Source: an uncultured Alcanivorax sp.
Lineage (GTDB): Bacteria > Pseudomonadota > Gammaproteobacteria > Pseudomonadales > Alcanivoracaceae
NCBI GenBank assembly: GCA_913055795.1
Contig: CAJXLA010000002.1
Location: 21,420-85,419 of the forward strand
Direction: 5' to 3'
DNA length: 64,000 nt
Part shown: positions 41,000-51,192 of the stretch, piece after piece
How the letters are laid out: every line of letters starts with the position of its first letter
Numbering within the stretch: the first letter of the stretch is position 1
The notes under the pieces: model-generated
What the model was told of the DNA's origin: nothing
The model's database searches: none
Seen by the model: the letters and a program-made list of their open reading frames with translations, nothing else
Made by a program: the position numbers and the translations under genes

Positions 41000-42373
41000 T
41001 CAAAGAATCCGGCTGAAACGGCGGTTGGTTTCAGCTGCGCTCAGATAGCGGTCGAAGACCATCGCCACGGCGCGCGCAAAGGTGCGGCCCGTTTCCGTCA
41101 GCCGGAAGCCGTGTTCATTGATATGCAGCAGCCCTTCGCGGGCGAGTTCGTCCAGCCGCGGACACTCCGCGGCAAAATACTGCTCGAAATGCAGGCCCCA
41201 GCGGTCCTCGAAAGCCGGGATGTCGATCTCCATGTCGCACAGCAGACGAATGATCAGATCCCGCCGGATCCGATCATCCCGGCTCAGTCGATACCCGCGT
41301 TCAAAGGGAAGTTGACCTGTCCGTAGCGCATCTCCCCAGTCCTGCAGGTCCTTGTGGTTCTGCGCATAAAGATCGCCGAGCTGGCTGATGGCCGACGGGC
41401 CCATGGCGATGAGATCCGCTTCGCCGTGGAGCGTGTAGCCCTGGAAATTGCGATGCAGCGTGCCGGCGCGCTGGGCCCGTGCGAGTTCGTCATCGGGCTG
41501 CGCGAAATGATCCATGCCCACATGGATGTAGCCGGCTTCTTCCAGCATGCGCGCGGCGCGGATCTGCATGCGTAGCTTTTCCTCGGGTGAGGGCAGGGCG
41601 TCGTCGTTGATCTGGCGTTGCACCTTGAAGCGTTCGGGCAGGTGCGCATAATTGAACAGCGACAACCGGTCCGGACCCAGAGCGATGATTTTCTCCAGGG
41701 TGAGCGCCAGACTGCCTTCGGACTGACAGGGCAGGCCCAGGATCAGATCCATGCTCAGCGAATGGTATTCGTGGTCGCGGATCTCCTGGACCCGGTCGCG
41801 AATCATGGCTTCGGGTTGGATCCGGTTGACGGCTTTTTGCACCCGAGGGTCGAGATCCTGCACGCCCAGGCTTACGCGGTTGAAACCAATACCGCGCAGC
41901 AGCCCCAGGCGACCGTCGTCCACGGTGCGCGGATCGATTTCAATGGCGTAGTCGCCGCCTTCTTCGAGCAGGCGAAAGCGCCGGCCCGTGAGAAACATGA
42001 GTTCGGTGATCTGGGCGTCGTCCAGCCAGGTGGGGGTACCGCCGCCCCAGTGCAGCTGTACCACCGGACGCCGGGTATCCACGCGTTGGGCGTGCAGATC
42101 CATCTCCCGTTCCAGATCGTCCATGAAGGGTTCGCCGCGGGCCTTGTTGGCCGTGATGATGCGGTTGCAGGCACAGTAATAGCAGACGGTGTTGCAGAAC
42201 GGGATATGGAAGTACAGCGACAGCGGGCGCTGATCCGTGTTGCCCTCACGGATCACCTCGGCATAGTCGTCACCGTCGACTTGTTCATGGAACTGCAGGG
42301 CCGAGGGATAAGAGGTATAACGCGGTCCCTGCCCGCCGTAGCGACGTACCAGTTCCGGATCCCGGTTGGACAT
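41000..42373 (-). CDS. hemN: Oxygen-independent coproporphyrinogen III oxidase
   Basis: YTSYPSALQFHE, LYFHIPFCNTVCYYCACNRIITANK (CxxxCxxC), LHWGGGTPTWL. Confidence 0.95.
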   Translation of the reverse strand: MSNRDPELVRRYGGQGPRYTSYPSALQFHEQVDGDDYAEVIREGNTDQRPLSLYFHIPFCNTVCYYCACNRIITANKARGEPFMDDLEREMDLHAQRVDTRRPVVQLHWGGGTPTWLDDAQITELMFLTGRRFRLLEEGGDYAIEIDPRTVDDGRLGLLRGIGFNRVSLGVQDLDPRVQKAVNRIQPEAMIRDRVQEIRDHEYHSLSMDLILGLPCQSEGSLALTLEKIIALGPDRLSLFNYAHLPERFKVQRQINDDALPSPEEKLRMQIRAARMLEEAGYIHVGMDHFAQPDDELARAQRAGTLHRNFQGYTLHGEADLIAMGPSAISQLGDLYAQNHKDLQDWGDALRTGQLPFERGYRLSRDDRIRRDLIIRLLCDMEIDIPAFEDRWGLHFEQYFAAECPRLDELAREGLLHINEHGFRLTETGRTFARAVAMVFDRYLSAAETNRRFSRIL

Positions 42374-42388
42374 AACGACTCCCGTTGG

Positions 42389-42525
42389 TAGCAGGCTGTT
42401 GAAAAACCCCTGGCGTACTCATCGTTGCCTTTTCCGGCGGGGCGGGCGTCGCCTTCAAAAGCACGCCTCGATTGCGAATCAGCCTCAAAGCCTGAGTACG
42501 TAACGGTTTTTTCAATAGCCTGACA
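42389..42525. repeat. Internally deleted copy (137 bp) of the CTAGCAGGCTGTTGA element
   Basis: TAGCAGGCTGTTGAAAAACCCC ... GGTTTTTTCAATAGCCTGACA; core CATCGTTGCC...CGCCTCGATTGCGAA shared with 54095-54254. Confidence 0.9.
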
Positions 42526-42569
42526 GGGAGCCAGTATGATTCATGCAGTCTGCAACTTCTTGATATAAG

Positions 42570-43307
42570 TCAATGGATCTGTGCGGGAGCGTCGTGTTGG
42601 CCGTGGTCCGCTCCGTGGTCCATGCCCTGGTGTGCGGCGGTCCAGCCCTGCCAGAGGAACCATGCGGCCATGAGCGCGGCCAGCACGGCGGAGCTTGCAC
42701 GCCAGCCCCGGCTGCGGAGCCAGCCCAGATGGCCGGTAATGACACCCGCGCCCATGACGGTGGGCAGCGTCACCAGACCAAAGACCAGCATCACCGACGC
42801 TCCGCTGACCGGGCCCGCGGCGGTCACCGCCAGGGCCAGGGCGGAATAGACCAGACCACAGGGCAGCAGACCCCAGGCCATGCCCAGGGCCAGCGCCTTC
42901 ACCGGCCGGTCCACGGGCACGAGTCTTTTCACCAGCGGCTGAATACGGCGCCAGAGCCCGTGCCCGAGGTTTTCCAGCCAGGCCAGCCCGCTCGCCCGGC
43001 CGGCAAGCGACAGTGCCAGCAGCAACATGAGCACGCCCGAGGCCAGAAACGGTGCGCCGCGCGGTACGGGCAGCGCATTCACGAGTGCGCCCCCGAAAGC
43101 GCCCACCAGGGCCCCCAGCAGCGTATAGGAGAGCACGCGGCCGCCGCTGAACAACGCCTGCCAGCCCCACAGGGCCCGCCCGGATTGCTTTTCGCGGGGC
43201 AGGGAAAAGGTCAGCGCGCCGCTGATGCCCGAGCACATGCCCAGGCAGTGACCGGCCCCGGCGAGCGCCAGCAGCGCCGCCGAGGCAAGCAGACCGGCAT
43301 CAGTCAT
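42570..43307 (-). CDS. Sulfite exporter TauE/SafE-like membrane protein (cbb3 maturation-associated)
   Basis: ALAGAGHCLGMCSGISGALTFSLP; GLLPCGLVYSALALAVTAAGPVSGASVMLVFGLVTLP. Confidence 0.85.
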   Translation of the reverse strand: MTDAGLLASAALLALAGAGHCLGMCSGISGALTFSLPREKQSGRALWGWQALFSGGRVLSYTLLGALVGAFGGALVNALPVPRGAPFLASGVLMLLLALSLAGRASGLAWLENLGHGLWRRIQPLVKRLVPVDRPVKALALGMAWGLLPCGLVYSALALAVTAAGPVSGASVMLVFGLVTLPTVMGAGVITGHLGWLRSRGWRASSAVLAALMAAWFLWQGWTAAHQGMDHGADHGQHDAPAQIH

Positions 43308-43464
43308 GGTCGTCTTCGCGCCGTTCGCGGTCGTCGAAGATCACCCGCCAGGCCGGGCTGTCCAGATCATCGAACTGGTTGCGCCGCAATGCCCAGATAA
43401 AGGCGGCGATAGCGCCGGCGACCAGCAGGATGGCCAGTGGAATCAACAGGATCACAATCTTCAT
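43300..43464 (-). CDS. ccoS: cbb3-type oxidase maturation protein CcoS (absent from the ORF track because it is short)
   Basis: MKIVILLIPLAILLVAGAIAAFIWALRRNQFDDLDSPAWRVIFDDRERREDDHD; overlaps ccoI stop and SafE-like start. Confidence 0.93.
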   Translation of the reverse strand: MKIVILLIPLAILLVAGAIAAFIWALRRNQFDDLDSPAWRVIFDDRERREDDHD

Positions 43465-45866
43465 GTGACGGGACTCCCCTCGTGTTGTGCATGCCCGTCC
43501 GGCGATTGTAAAAGCCGGGAGGCGTTGATGGTGACCAGCAATGACGATAGCGACATGCCGATGGCGGCCAGCCAGGGTGGCACCAGACCGGCCATGGCGA
43601 AGGGCACGGCCAGCAGATTATACCCCAGGGCCCAGGCCAGGTTCTGGCGTAGAATGCGGCGGGCGCGCAACGCCAGCGGCCGCAGCCGCGCCAGTCCGCT
43701 GAGCGCGTCATCCATCAGATAGAGCCCGGCCGCCTCGCGCGTGAGCGCCGGCCCGCGCGCCATGGCCACGGACACGTCCGCCGCCGCCAGCGCGGGGGCG
43801 TCATTGATACCGTCACCGGTCATCATCACGGTTGCTGGTTCACCCTGAAGTTCTCGCAGCCAGGCCAGCTTGGCCTCCGGGGTCAGCCCCGGCCGCCAGT
43901 CGTCGATGCCGCAGCGTTCGGCCACCGGGGTCACCGCCGATGCGCGGTCACCGGAGGCGAGATGAAGCCGCAGCCCGGACGCCATCAGCCGGTGGCACAG
44001 TTCCGGCGCCTCCGCGCGCACCGGATCCGCCAGAAAGAAGAGCAGGGCCGGGACTTCATCCCGGAACAGCGCCACCACCGTCTCGCCCTCGTTGCCGGCG
44101 TATTCGTCCGGCGCTGCCGCCAGGCGCCAGTGATGGCCCTCGGCCCTGGCCTCCATGCCCGCTTGCGACTGGATCGCGTCCACCGGGAGGGGGTCCGCCA
44201 TGGCGGCCAGCGCCCGGCCTGCGGGGTGACGCGCGTGCCGTTCCATGCCTGCCGCCAGGGCGCGCAGCCGGTTCGCATCCCGGCTGCTGTCCAGCAGCTG
44301 TTCCCGCACGACCGAAAATTCGCCCCGGGTGAGTGTGCCGGTCTTGTCCAGCAGGGCGTGCGTGAGCGCGGGCACGCGGAAGAGCTGATCGGAGTCGGCC
44401 ACCAGAATCCCTTCCCGCAACGCCCGGTCCAGCGCCGCCGACAGCGACAAAGGTGTGGCCAGCGCCAGGGCGCAGGGGCAGGCCACCACCAGCACGGCCA
44501 GGGCATGTTCAAAGGCGCCATACCCGCCCCCGTGCAGCACAAAGGTCGTACCCGCCAGGAAAACAATGGCGGCAACGAATCCGGGCACGATGCGACGCGC
44601 GAGATCCGTGCCGGCATGGCGCTGTTCCCGGGCCTGGTCCACCAGACGTCCGATCCGGGCCACGCGGTTGGCGTCCACGCCGCCGGCGGCACACAACGCC
44701 AGATGCCCCTCCACGACCTTGCTGCCCGCTACCAGGCGGTCGCCCGGCTGGCACTGGCGAGGGCGGAATTCGCCTGTGACCACGGCTTCATCCACCCGGG
44801 CCCGACCTTCGGTGACCCGGCCGTCCACGGCGATCACCTCGCCCTGGTTGAACAGCAGGTCGTCGTCGGCACGCACCGTGGCGGCGGGGACCCGGTGATA
44901 TTCCCCATCCGCCTCACGGCGGCGCACGGCCAGCGGCAGGGTGTCGCGCAGGTGGCTCAGGGCCAGCGTCACCCGGTGCCGGGCCCGCTGTTCCAGCCAC
45001 CGGCTGCCCAGCAAAAAGAACACGAACATGGAGATGGATTCGTAATACACATGCTCGCCGCCGGTCACGGTGCTGGCCGCGCTGCCGCCAAAACCCAGCA
45101 GCAGCGCCAGACTCACGGGCAGGTCCATGCCCGGGGCGCGGGCCCGCAGGCCCCGCCAGGCGCCCGCCAGAAAGGGCCAGCCCGCGAACAAGACCACGGG
45201 CGTGGCCACGATCAGCGAGAACCAGCGGAACAGGTCCCGGTAGAGGGGTTCCATGTCGTAAAAGGCGCCGGAATACAGCGCCACGGCCAGCATCATGGCC
45301 TGCATGGTCCCCAGCGCGGCCACCAGAATGCGCATTAGCAACATGCGCTGTTCGCGTTGTTCAGTGGCCAGACGGGCATCGCGGGCGGGCAGACGGGGGC
45401 GGTAACCCAGATCCAGCAGGCGTTCGGCAATGGCGCGGGCCGTGGTTGTACTGTCCCGGCGCCAGCGCACCCGCAGGCGGTGATTGCTCAGATTGAGCGC
45501 CGCGCGTTCCAGACCCGGCAGTTCCAGCAGGGCCTTCTCGATCAGCCAGGCGCAGGCGGCACAGTGAATCCCTTCGATCAGCAGGGTGAGGGAGAAGGTT
45601 TCGCCGTCATCTTCCAGCCAGGGTTCAATCAGTTCCGGGATCTCGAACACGGCCAGTTCAGCGGAGCGCTCGTCCGCGTTTTCGGGCGGGGTCAGCGGAT
45701 TGTCGCCGGTGCGCCACTGGTAGTATTCGCCCAGGCCCAGGTCATGGATGGTTTCAATGGCCGCCGCGCAGCCCGGACAACAGGCGTCGCGGGGGCCGTC
45801 CGGTGTCCGCGCCTGCACCGGCCTGGCGCCCACGGGCAGCCCGCAATGCCAGCATCCGGTGGTCAC
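43461..45866 (-). CDS. ccoI: Cu-translocating P-type ATPase CcoI/FixI
   Basis: CWHCGLPV, GIHCAACAWLIEKAL, CPCALALATPLSL, DKTGTLTRG, MTGDGINDAPALAAADVSVAM. Confidence 0.95.
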   Translation of the reverse strand: MTTGCWHCGLPVGARPVQARTPDGPRDACCPGCAAAIETIHDLGLGEYYQWRTGDNPLTPPENADERSAELAVFEIPELIEPWLEDDGETFSLTLLIEGIHCAACAWLIEKALLELPGLERAALNLSNHRLRVRWRRDSTTTARAIAERLLDLGYRPRLPARDARLATEQREQRMLLMRILVAALGTMQAMMLAVALYSGAFYDMEPLYRDLFRWFSLIVATPVVLFAGWPFLAGAWRGLRARAPGMDLPVSLALLLGFGGSAASTVTGGEHVYYESISMFVFFLLGSRWLEQRARHRVTLALSHLRDTLPLAVRRREADGEYHRVPAATVRADDDLLFNQGEVIAVDGRVTEGRARVDEAVVTGEFRPRQCQPGDRLVAGSKVVEGHLALCAAGGVDANRVARIGRLVDQAREQRHAGTDLARRIVPGFVAAIVFLAGTTFVLHGGGYGAFEHALAVLVVACPCALALATPLSLSAALDRALREGILVADSDQLFRVPALTHALLDKTGTLTRGEFSVVREQLLDSSRDANRLRALAAGMERHARHPAGRALAAMADPLPVDAIQSQAGMEARAEGHHWRLAAAPDEYAGNEGETVVALFRDEVPALLFFLADPVRAEAPELCHRLMASGLRLHLASGDRASAVTPVAERCGIDDWRPGLTPEAKLAWLRELQGEPATVMMTGDGINDAPALAAADVSVAMARGPALTREAAGLYLMDDALSGLARLRPLALRARRILRQNLAWALGYNLLAVPFAMAGLVPPWLAAIGMSLSSLLVTINASRLLQSPDGHAQHEGSPVT

Positions 45867-46372
45867 CAGGGCGCGGCCTTGAGGGTGGTGGCACGGTCCC
45901 GGTGCAGATCCAGACGCTGGCGGATACGCCAGTCACCGGGTTCGGGTTCCAGGGAAGCGACCCAGCGTCCGGTGGGCAGGCCCACCGGGGCGCTGTACCG
46001 CCCGGGGGCTTCCCGTACCAGCCGCAGCACCTGATCTCGCCTGGACTGGGTGGGGTGACGCAGGGCCAGCTTGAGCGAGGGCGCGGATACCGAGTCCGGG
46101 TTGGCAAAAAAGAGCACGGCCCGGCCGTCGCGGTTGTTCAGGGTGGCGGTCAGCCCCAGCTCATCGGCGCGTTTTTCTTCTTGCCGGGACTTGTTGATGC
46201 CGCGGCCATCCGTGTACCAGTCATCCACTACGCGCTCGTGCGCATTATTCACGGCGATGATTACGGTTGTGATGCCCGCGACCACGGAAGACGCCGGCAG
46301 CAGAATGACAACCCAGACCCAGAAATGGCGATACCAGGGCTTATCGTCCTGGTGTGATGAATCTTGATTCAT
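45863..46372 (-). CDS. ccoH: FixH family protein (CcoH)
   Basis: PWYRHFWVWVVILLPASSVVAGITTVIIAVNNA; between ccoG and ccoI. Confidence 0.9.
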   Translation of the reverse strand: MNQDSSHQDDKPWYRHFWVWVVILLPASSVVAGITTVIIAVNNAHERVVDDWYTDGRGINKSRQEEKRADELGLTATLNNRDGRAVLFFANPDSVSAPSLKLALRHPTQSRRDQVLRLVREAPGRYSAPVGLPTGRWVASLEPEPGDWRIRQRLDLHRDRATTLKAAPW

Positions 46373-47765
46373 GTTCGGTTTTCACTTTCGGGTTGCCACG
46401 AGCGCGTGCCCCAAACCAGATCGTGCCGGTATCGAGGTCGTCGTAGAACGGATCATAGCCCAGGGTGACGGCGACCGACGCCTGTTCGCCCGGACCAACG
46501 GCCACATGCTGGGGACCATTCCATTCCAGCCCCTCGGGCCCGCGGTAGGACAGGTCGTACACCTGGGCATTCTGGCTCTTGTTGACCACGCGCAGCGTGT
46601 AGGTGTTTTCGATGGAACCGTCACTGGCCGTGCGATAGAGCTGGTTACGGTCGCGCATGACGTCCAGTTCGATGGGAACGCGCAGCCAGAGCGCGCCGCC
46701 CAGGGCCGCGATGATCACCAGCAGTGCCACGCCGTAACCAATCAGGCGCGGGCGCAGCAAGTTCGTCTGACCGCCCTCGAGCGCATTCTCCGTGGTGTAG
46801 CGGATCAGTCCGCGCGGTTTGCCGATATGGTCCATGACGCTGTCACAGGCATCGATACAGGCGGCGCAGTGAATGCACTCGTACTGCAGGCCCTCACGGA
46901 TGTCGATGCCGGTGGGGCAGACCTGGACGCAGAGTCCGCAGTCAATGCAGTCGCCGAACTCCGATTCATCCCGGTCACGCTTGGCGCCCCGGTGACGGGG
47001 TTCGCCACGGTCTTCGTCATAGGAAACAATCAGTGTGTCCCGGTCGAACATCACGCTCTGAAAACGTGCATAGGGGCACATATAGATGCAGACCTGTTCG
47101 CGCATCCAGCCCGCGTTGCCGTAGGTAGCCAGGGTGAAAAAACCGATCCAGAAGGCTTCCCAGCCGCCCAGCTCGAACTGAAACAGCCGGAAGGTGAGAT
47201 CGCTAATGGGGGAAAAATAGCCCACGAAGGTCAAGCCGGTCAGCAGGGCCAGCGCCAGCCAGAGCACATGTTTGCCGCCCCGCCGCGTAATCTTGCGCGG
47301 TGTCCAGGGCGCCTTGTCCAGTTTCAGGCGAGCGTTGCGGTCGCCTTCCAGCTTGCTTTCGATCCAGGTGAAAAAGCGCGTCCAAGTGGTCTGGGGGCAC
47401 ACATAGCCGCACCAGACCCGGCCCGCGAACACGGTCACGAAGAACAGCGCGAAGGCGGCCACCATCAGGGTGAAGGCCAGCAGGATGAAGTCCTGGGGCA
47501 TGAAGGTGACCCCGAAGATGTGGAACTGGCGTTCGGGCAAATCGAACAAAACGGCCTGGCCGCCTTCCCAGCGCAGCCAGGGGCCCACCAGGTAGATGCC
47601 CATGGTGATCCAGACGGTCAGATCCCGCAGCCGCTGGAAACGCCCGTGAATGCTTTTGGGGTGAATGTGCTCGCGCGCCTCGTAGAGGCTGACGGAGCCG
47701 TCCGCTTTCACTCCCTTGTTGGTCGGCGTTTCATCCTTGACCCGGATGCGCTCGGTATCACTCAT
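46341..47765 (-). CDS. ccoG: Cytochrome c oxidase accessory protein CcoG
   Basis: CGYVCPQTTWTRFFTWIE; CIDCGLCVQVCPTGIDIREGLQYECIHCAACIDACD. Confidence 0.95.
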   Translation of the reverse strand: MSDTERIRVKDETPTNKGVKADGSVSLYEAREHIHPKSIHGRFQRLRDLTVWITMGIYLVGPWLRWEGGQAVLFDLPERQFHIFGVTFMPQDFILLAFTLMVAAFALFFVTVFAGRVWCGYVCPQTTWTRFFTWIESKLEGDRNARLKLDKAPWTPRKITRRGGKHVLWLALALLTGLTFVGYFSPISDLTFRLFQFELGGWEAFWIGFFTLATYGNAGWMREQVCIYMCPYARFQSVMFDRDTLIVSYDEDRGEPRHRGAKRDRDESEFGDCIDCGLCVQVCPTGIDIREGLQYECIHCAACIDACDSVMDHIGKPRGLIRYTTENALEGGQTNLLRPRLIGYGVALLVIIAALGGALWLRVPIELDVMRDRNQLYRTASDGSIENTYTLRVVNKSQNAQVYDLSYRGPEGLEWNGPQHVAVGPGEQASVAVTLGYDPFYDDLDTGTIWFGARARGNPKVKTEHESRFITPGR

Positions 47766-48671
47766 TCAATTTCCGGATTGGGAGAGGTTATATACGTAGG
47801 CAGCGAGAACATGGATTTGTTCCTCGGACAAGCGGTTGCCGAAGGACGGCATCTTTCCGGAGCGGCCGTTCATGAGCGTATCCTGAATCGTCTTCAGATC
47901 GCTGCCATAAAGCCAGCTGTCATCGGTGAGATCGGGCGCGCCCATGGCCTGATTGCCCGTGCCATCCTGGCCGTGACAGGCCGCGCAGGTGGCAAATTTG
48001 GGCTTGGCACGTTCGATGGCTTTCGCCTTGGCCGGGTCCTCGGCAATTTGCGGATTGCTCAGGCTTTGTACATAAACGGCCATGTCCCGCACACCTTCTT
48101 TACCGCCCAGTGCGCTCCCCATGGCGGGCATGTTGCCCTGACGGCCATTATTCAGCGTGGTTTTGATGGCTTGCGGTGAACCGCCGTAGAGCCAGGCATT
48201 GTCCGTAAGGTTGGGATAACCCCGCGCGCCGCGGCCATCGGAACCGTGGCAGGTGGCGCAGTTGTTGGCGAAAAGCCGCCCGCCCACTTCCATGGCTTCG
48301 GGATACTGCGTGAGTTCCTTGACCGGTTCCTTGGCGAATTCGGCAAAGATGGGTTGGGCGCGCTTTTCCATCATCTCGACCCGCTTTTCCAGCTGCTTCT
48401 CGGATGACCAGCCCAGGATGCCGTCGTACGCCCCCAGACCGGGATAGAGCGCCAGATAGATCAGGGTGAAGGCCAGGGTCAGCCAGAACAGCCACAGCCA
48501 CCACCGCGGCAGGGGCTGGTTGCGTTCCTCAATGCCGTCAAAGACATGGCCGGTAGTTTCCTTTTTCGCTTCTTCAGCCGACATTTTCCGGTTGGACCAA
48601 AGCAACCAGGCACAGCCGCCCAGATTGATCACCACAATGATGATGATGAACCAGCTCCAGAAATCACTCAT
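47766..48671 (-). CDS. ccoP: cbb3-type cytochrome c oxidase subunit III (diheme)
   Basis: MSDFWSWFIIIIVVINLGGCAWLLW; two CxxCH sites CATCHGSDG and CAACHGQDG. Confidence 0.95.
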   Translation of the reverse strand: MSDFWSWFIIIIVVINLGGCAWLLWSNRKMSAEEAKKETTGHVFDGIEERNQPLPRWWLWLFWLTLAFTLIYLALYPGLGAYDGILGWSSEKQLEKRVEMMEKRAQPIFAEFAKEPVKELTQYPEAMEVGGRLFANNCATCHGSDGRGARGYPNLTDNAWLYGGSPQAIKTTLNNGRQGNMPAMGSALGGKEGVRDMAVYVQSLSNPQIAEDPAKAKAIERAKPKFATCAACHGQDGTGNQAMGAPDLTDDSWLYGSDLKTIQDTLMNGRSGKMPSFGNRLSEEQIHVLAAYVYNLSQSGN

Positions 48672-48834
48672 GACGGTCTTTCTCCTTCCGGGCGGGCTCC
48701 TCGGCAAAGGGCAGCTCGGCGTGACGCTCGAAATCGGCCTTGCGTCCGGGCCGGAACACCCAGACCACCAGGGCGATAAAAGCCGCGAAGAACACCAGGG
48801 TGAGAACAATATGATAAACGGTTGCAGCGCTCAT
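48664..48834 (-). CDS. ccoQ: cbb3-type cytochrome oxidase subunit CcoQ
   Basis: MSAATVYHIVLTLVFFAAFIALVVWVFRPGRKADFERHAELPF. Confidence 0.9.
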   Translation of the reverse strand: MSAATVYHIVLTLVFFAAFIALVVWVFRPGRKADFERHAELPFAEEPARKEKDRHE

Positions 48835-48836
48835 GG

Positions 48837-49472
48837 TTACTCCCTCCGCGTCCGTTCCTTGCCCAGTGACTGCAGATAGGCCACAAGTGCGTCCATTTCC
48901 GTGGCATCCGACCACTCGTTTTCGACCTTTTTCATCTGCTTGTTGATGAACTCGTCCGAATAGAGTTCATCGTGGCCCAGCGGGCCGGCGAAGGTGCGCA
49001 GTTTCTTCTCCGTCAGGCTCCAGTCCACCTGGTTTTCCGCCAGCCAGGGATAGGCGGGCATATTGGATTCCGGCACCACCGAGCGTGGATCAAGCAGGTG
49101 CTGGCGTTGCCAGGCATCGCTGTACTTGCCGCCCACCCGCGCAAGATCCGGGCCGGTGCGCTTGGAACCCCACAGGAAGGGGTGTTCGGCCACGTCCTCG
49201 CCGGCCATGGAGTAGGGGCCGTAACGAGCGGTTTCCGAGCGCAGGGTGCGCACCATCTGGGTATGGCAGACATGGCAGCCCTCGCGGATATAGATGTCCC
49301 GGCCTTCCATTTGCAGTGCCGTATAGGGTTCCAGCGTGTCGATCTTCTCGGTGCTCGCCTTGTCCCAGAACAGCGGAATGATTTCGGCGATCCCGCCGAA
49401 GCTGACCGCTACCAGGGTGAGCACAATCAACAGGCCCACATTCTTTTCGATTCGTTCGTGTCCGGTCGCCAT
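48837..49472 (-). CDS. ccoO: cbb3-type cytochrome c oxidase subunit II
   Basis: [61 protein letters not shown]. Confidence 0.96.
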   Translation of the reverse strand: MATGHERIEKNVGLLIVLTLVAVSFGGIAEIIPLFWDKASTEKIDTLEPYTALQMEGRDIYIREGCHVCHTQMVRTLRSETARYGPYSMAGEDVAEHPFLWGSKRTGPDLARVGGKYSDAWQRQHLLDPRSVVPESNMPAYPWLAENQVDWSLTEKKLRTFAGPLGHDELYSDEFINKQMKKVENEWSDATEMDALVAYLQSLGKERTRRE

Positions 49473-49476
49473 GAGC

Positions 49477-50904
49477 TCAGGCCTCCGCCAGGTTGGATTC
49501 ACCGTCGCGGTTTTTCTCTTCGCGAATCGTCTTGTAGACGTTCCAGGCCATGAGCAGCATGCCCGCGAAGAAGATAATCCCGCCCAGCAGGCGAACGACA
49601 TAGTAGGGGAAGCGTTCTTCCATTTCCTGAATGAACGAGAACGTCAGCGTGCCGTCCGGATTCACCGCCCGCCACATCAGCCCCTGCATGACACCGGATA
49701 CCCACATGGAGGCGATGTAGAGCACGGTGCCGATGGTGGCGAGCCAGAAGTGTGTGTTGATCCAGCCCACACTGTACATGGCCTGGCGGTTGTACAGGCG
49801 CGGCACCAGCACGTAGAGCGAGCCCATGGTGATCATGGATACCCAGCCCAGTGCGCCCGAGTGCACATGGCCGATGGTCCAGTCCGTGTTGTGCGACAGC
49901 GCGTTGACCGTTTTGATGGACATCATCGGACCTTCAAAGGTGGACATGCCATAGAAGGACAGGGCCACGATCAGGAACCGGATAATCGGGTCGGTACGCA
50001 GTTTGTACCAGGCTCCGGACAGGGTCATGATGCCATTGATCATCCCGCCCCAGCTGGGTGCGAGCAGCACCAGCGAGAACACCATGCCCAGTGACTGGGC
50101 CCAGTCGGGCAGGGCGCTGTAATGCAGATGGTGCGGGCCGGCCCACATGTAGACCGCGATCAGTGCCCAGAAGTGGACAATGGACAACCGATAGGAATAA
50201 ATCGGGCGTTCGGCCTGAATGGGCACATAGTAATACATCATGCCCAGAAAACCCGCGGTCAGAAAAAAGCCCACGGCATTGTGGCCGTACCACCACTGCA
50301 CCATGGCGTCGATGGTGCCGCTGAACACCGGATAGGACTTCATGAAGCTGACCGGCACGGACAGATTGTTGAAGATATGCAGTAGTGCAATGGCAATGAT
50401 AAAAGAGCCGTAGAACCAGTTGGCGACATAGATATGTTCCATCTTGCGCCGGGCAATGGTGGTGAAAAACACCACCGCATAGGCTACCCAGACCACGGTG
50501 ATGAGAATATCAATGGGCCATTCCAGTTCCGCGTATTCGTGGGTCGAGGTATAGCCCAGCGGCAGCGTTATGGCCGCGGCCACGATCACCGCCGTCCAGC
50601 CCCAGAAGGTGAAACCGGCGAGCTTCGGAAAAGCCAGCGTGGTTTGACAGGTACGCTGGACCACATAGTAGGAAGTGCCGATCAACGCCGACCCGCCGAA
50701 CGCGAAAATCACCGCATTGGTATGCAGCGGGCGGATACGGCCGAAACTCAGCCACGGGGTCTCGAAATTGAACCAGGGCCAGGCCAGCTGAGCGGCGATC
50801 AATACGCCCACCAGCATGCCCACGATCCCCCATACCACCGTCATGACGGTGAACTGGCGAACAACGCGGTAATTGTAGGGTGGAGACGCGGCGGGGTTCT
50901 GCAT
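49477..50904 (-). CDS. ccoN: cbb3-type cytochrome c oxidase subunit I
   Basis: [66 protein letters not shown]. Confidence 0.97.
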   Translation of the reverse strand: MQNPAASPPYNYRVVRQFTVMTVVWGIVGMLVGVLIAAQLAWPWFNFETPWLSFGRIRPLHTNAVIFAFGGSALIGTSYYVVQRTCQTTLAFPKLAGFTFWGWTAVIVAAAITLPLGYTSTHEYAELEWPIDILITVVWVAYAVVFFTTIARRKMEHIYVANWFYGSFIIAIALLHIFNNLSVPVSFMKSYPVFSGTIDAMVQWWYGHNAVGFFLTAGFLGMMYYYVPIQAERPIYSYRLSIVHFWALIAVYMWAGPHHLHYSALPDWAQSLGMVFSLVLLAPSWGGMINGIMTLSGAWYKLRTDPIIRFLIVALSFYGMSTFEGPMMSIKTVNALSHNTDWTIGHVHSGALGWVSMITMGSLYVLVPRLYNRQAMYSVGWINTHFWLATIGTVLYIASMWVSGVMQGLMWRAVNPDGTLTFSFIQEMEERFPYYVVRLLGGIIFFAGMLLMAWNVYKTIREEKNRDGESNLAEA

Positions 50905-50967
50905 CGTGATCGTTCCTTCCCGGATGTCAGGGCAGCGAGACACTACCAAGGTTGAGCCGTGACGATC

Positions 50968-50981
50968 TTGATCTGAATCAA
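50968..50981 (-). promoter_or_regulatory. FNR/ANR box upstream of ccoN
   Basis: TTGATCTGAATCAA, exact match to TTGAT-N4-ATCAA, about 63 nt upstream of the ccoN ATG. Confidence 0.88.
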
Positions 50982-51192
50982 AGCCGTCACCCGGGCGTAT
51001 TTTACCGGAGCGCCCGAGTGCGAGAACAGAGCGGTTCGTGACTATTCAGGCAAAACAGCAATCACTCGCATCGGCGACGGCTTTGTGGGGCTGTTTGTAT
51101 TCACGCGTTCACGTTGTCCCGGTAGACTGCCCTCTGCCGCGGCCGGCATTCCGGCCGAGCGGTCGCCACGGAATACCGGGAGTTGATCCAGC

